A model generated the notes under the pieces. It ran no database searches. It saw nothing but the letters and a program-made list of their open reading frames with translations, and was not told the DNA's origin. From JAJKIP01 sp040509055 (GTDB lineage: Bacteria > Bacteroidota > Bacteroidia > Chitinophagales > Chitinophagaceae), in NCBI GenBank assembly GCA_040509055.1, contig JBEVLT010000091.1:1-6526 (forward strand): a stretch of DNA of 6,526 bases. Reading direction: 5' to 3'. Shown piece by piece: positions 6,429 to 6,526 of this stretch. The position numbers were made by a program, and so were the translations under genes. The first letter of the stretch is position 1. Every line of letters begins with the position of its first letter.

Positions 6429-6526
6429 TACAGGTCCCAAAAAATGATCAGTTTGCCTGGCTACCGTGTCATTTGTTTATCTCTGCTTTCATTTTGTCGG
6501 CATACTGTATTATCATTTTATTCTCA
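6429..6526. other. Non-coding tail after the response-regulator gene
   Basis: These 98 bases after the TAA are AT-rich and hold no reading frame I can support. A six-base pairing AAATGA/TCATTT with a long loop is followed by T-rich sequence, but it is too weak to call a terminator. The next gene, its strand and any promoter lie beyond the window. Confidence 0.5.

Noticed and set aside
5916..6440. Minus-strand frame of 174 codons opposite the response regulator
   Set aside because: It overlaps the whole AraC domain and ends only 12 bases beyond it; there is no start context or domain support.
6442..6476. AAATGA/TCATTT pairing as a rho-independent terminator
   Set aside because: The stem is six A/T-rich pairs with a loop of about 21 bases and no clean T-run, too weak to support.

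Overview
The window looks like chromosomal DNA of a Bacteroidota member, most likely Chitinophagaceae or a relative. It carries a SusC/RagA-type TonB-linked outer-membrane protein next to a large periplasmic-propeller sensor kinase with an AraC-type response regulator, a pairing characteristic of that phylum. No Shine-Dalgarno sequence precedes any of the three genes, the coding DNA is of moderate GC, and the intergenic DNA is AT-rich. Placement below phylum level is inference from general resemblance.

Layout: positions 1-2094 (minus strand) hold the first 698 codons of a SusC-family transporter whose 3' end lies beyond the left edge; a SusD-like lipoprotein gene would be expected there. Positions 2095-2463 are a 369-base divergent intergenic region rich in short repeats. 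Positions 2464-5655 (plus) encode a 1063-residue sensor kinase with signal peptide, 14 propeller-blade motifs, Y_Y_Y domain, one membrane span, HisKA and HATPase_c. Positions 5652-6428 (plus) encode a 258-residue response regulator with a receiver domain and an AraC-type DNA-binding domain, overlapping the kinase by four bases (ATGA). The last 98 bases hold no gene I can support.

Working model: the kinase and regulator together have the domain order of a Bacteroidota hybrid two-component system (HTCS), but split over two reading frames. The kinase would sense a ligand, probably a glycan fragment, in the periplasm and pass phosphate from His838 to Asp52 of the regulator. The regulator would then bind the shared intergenic region and control the divergent SusC gene and possibly its own operon. 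The SusC protein lacks an N-terminal STN domain, so it is unlikely to be controlled by the ECF-sigma/anti-sigma route, which fits the HTCS-type neighbour. Substrate cannot be told from this window.

The families are all known. The points worth a second look are the split of the HTCS, which a single added base would convert into one canonical-length 1321-residue protein, and the intergenic repeats: a near-identical 13-mer facing both genes and a helically phased TATC array upstream of the kinase.
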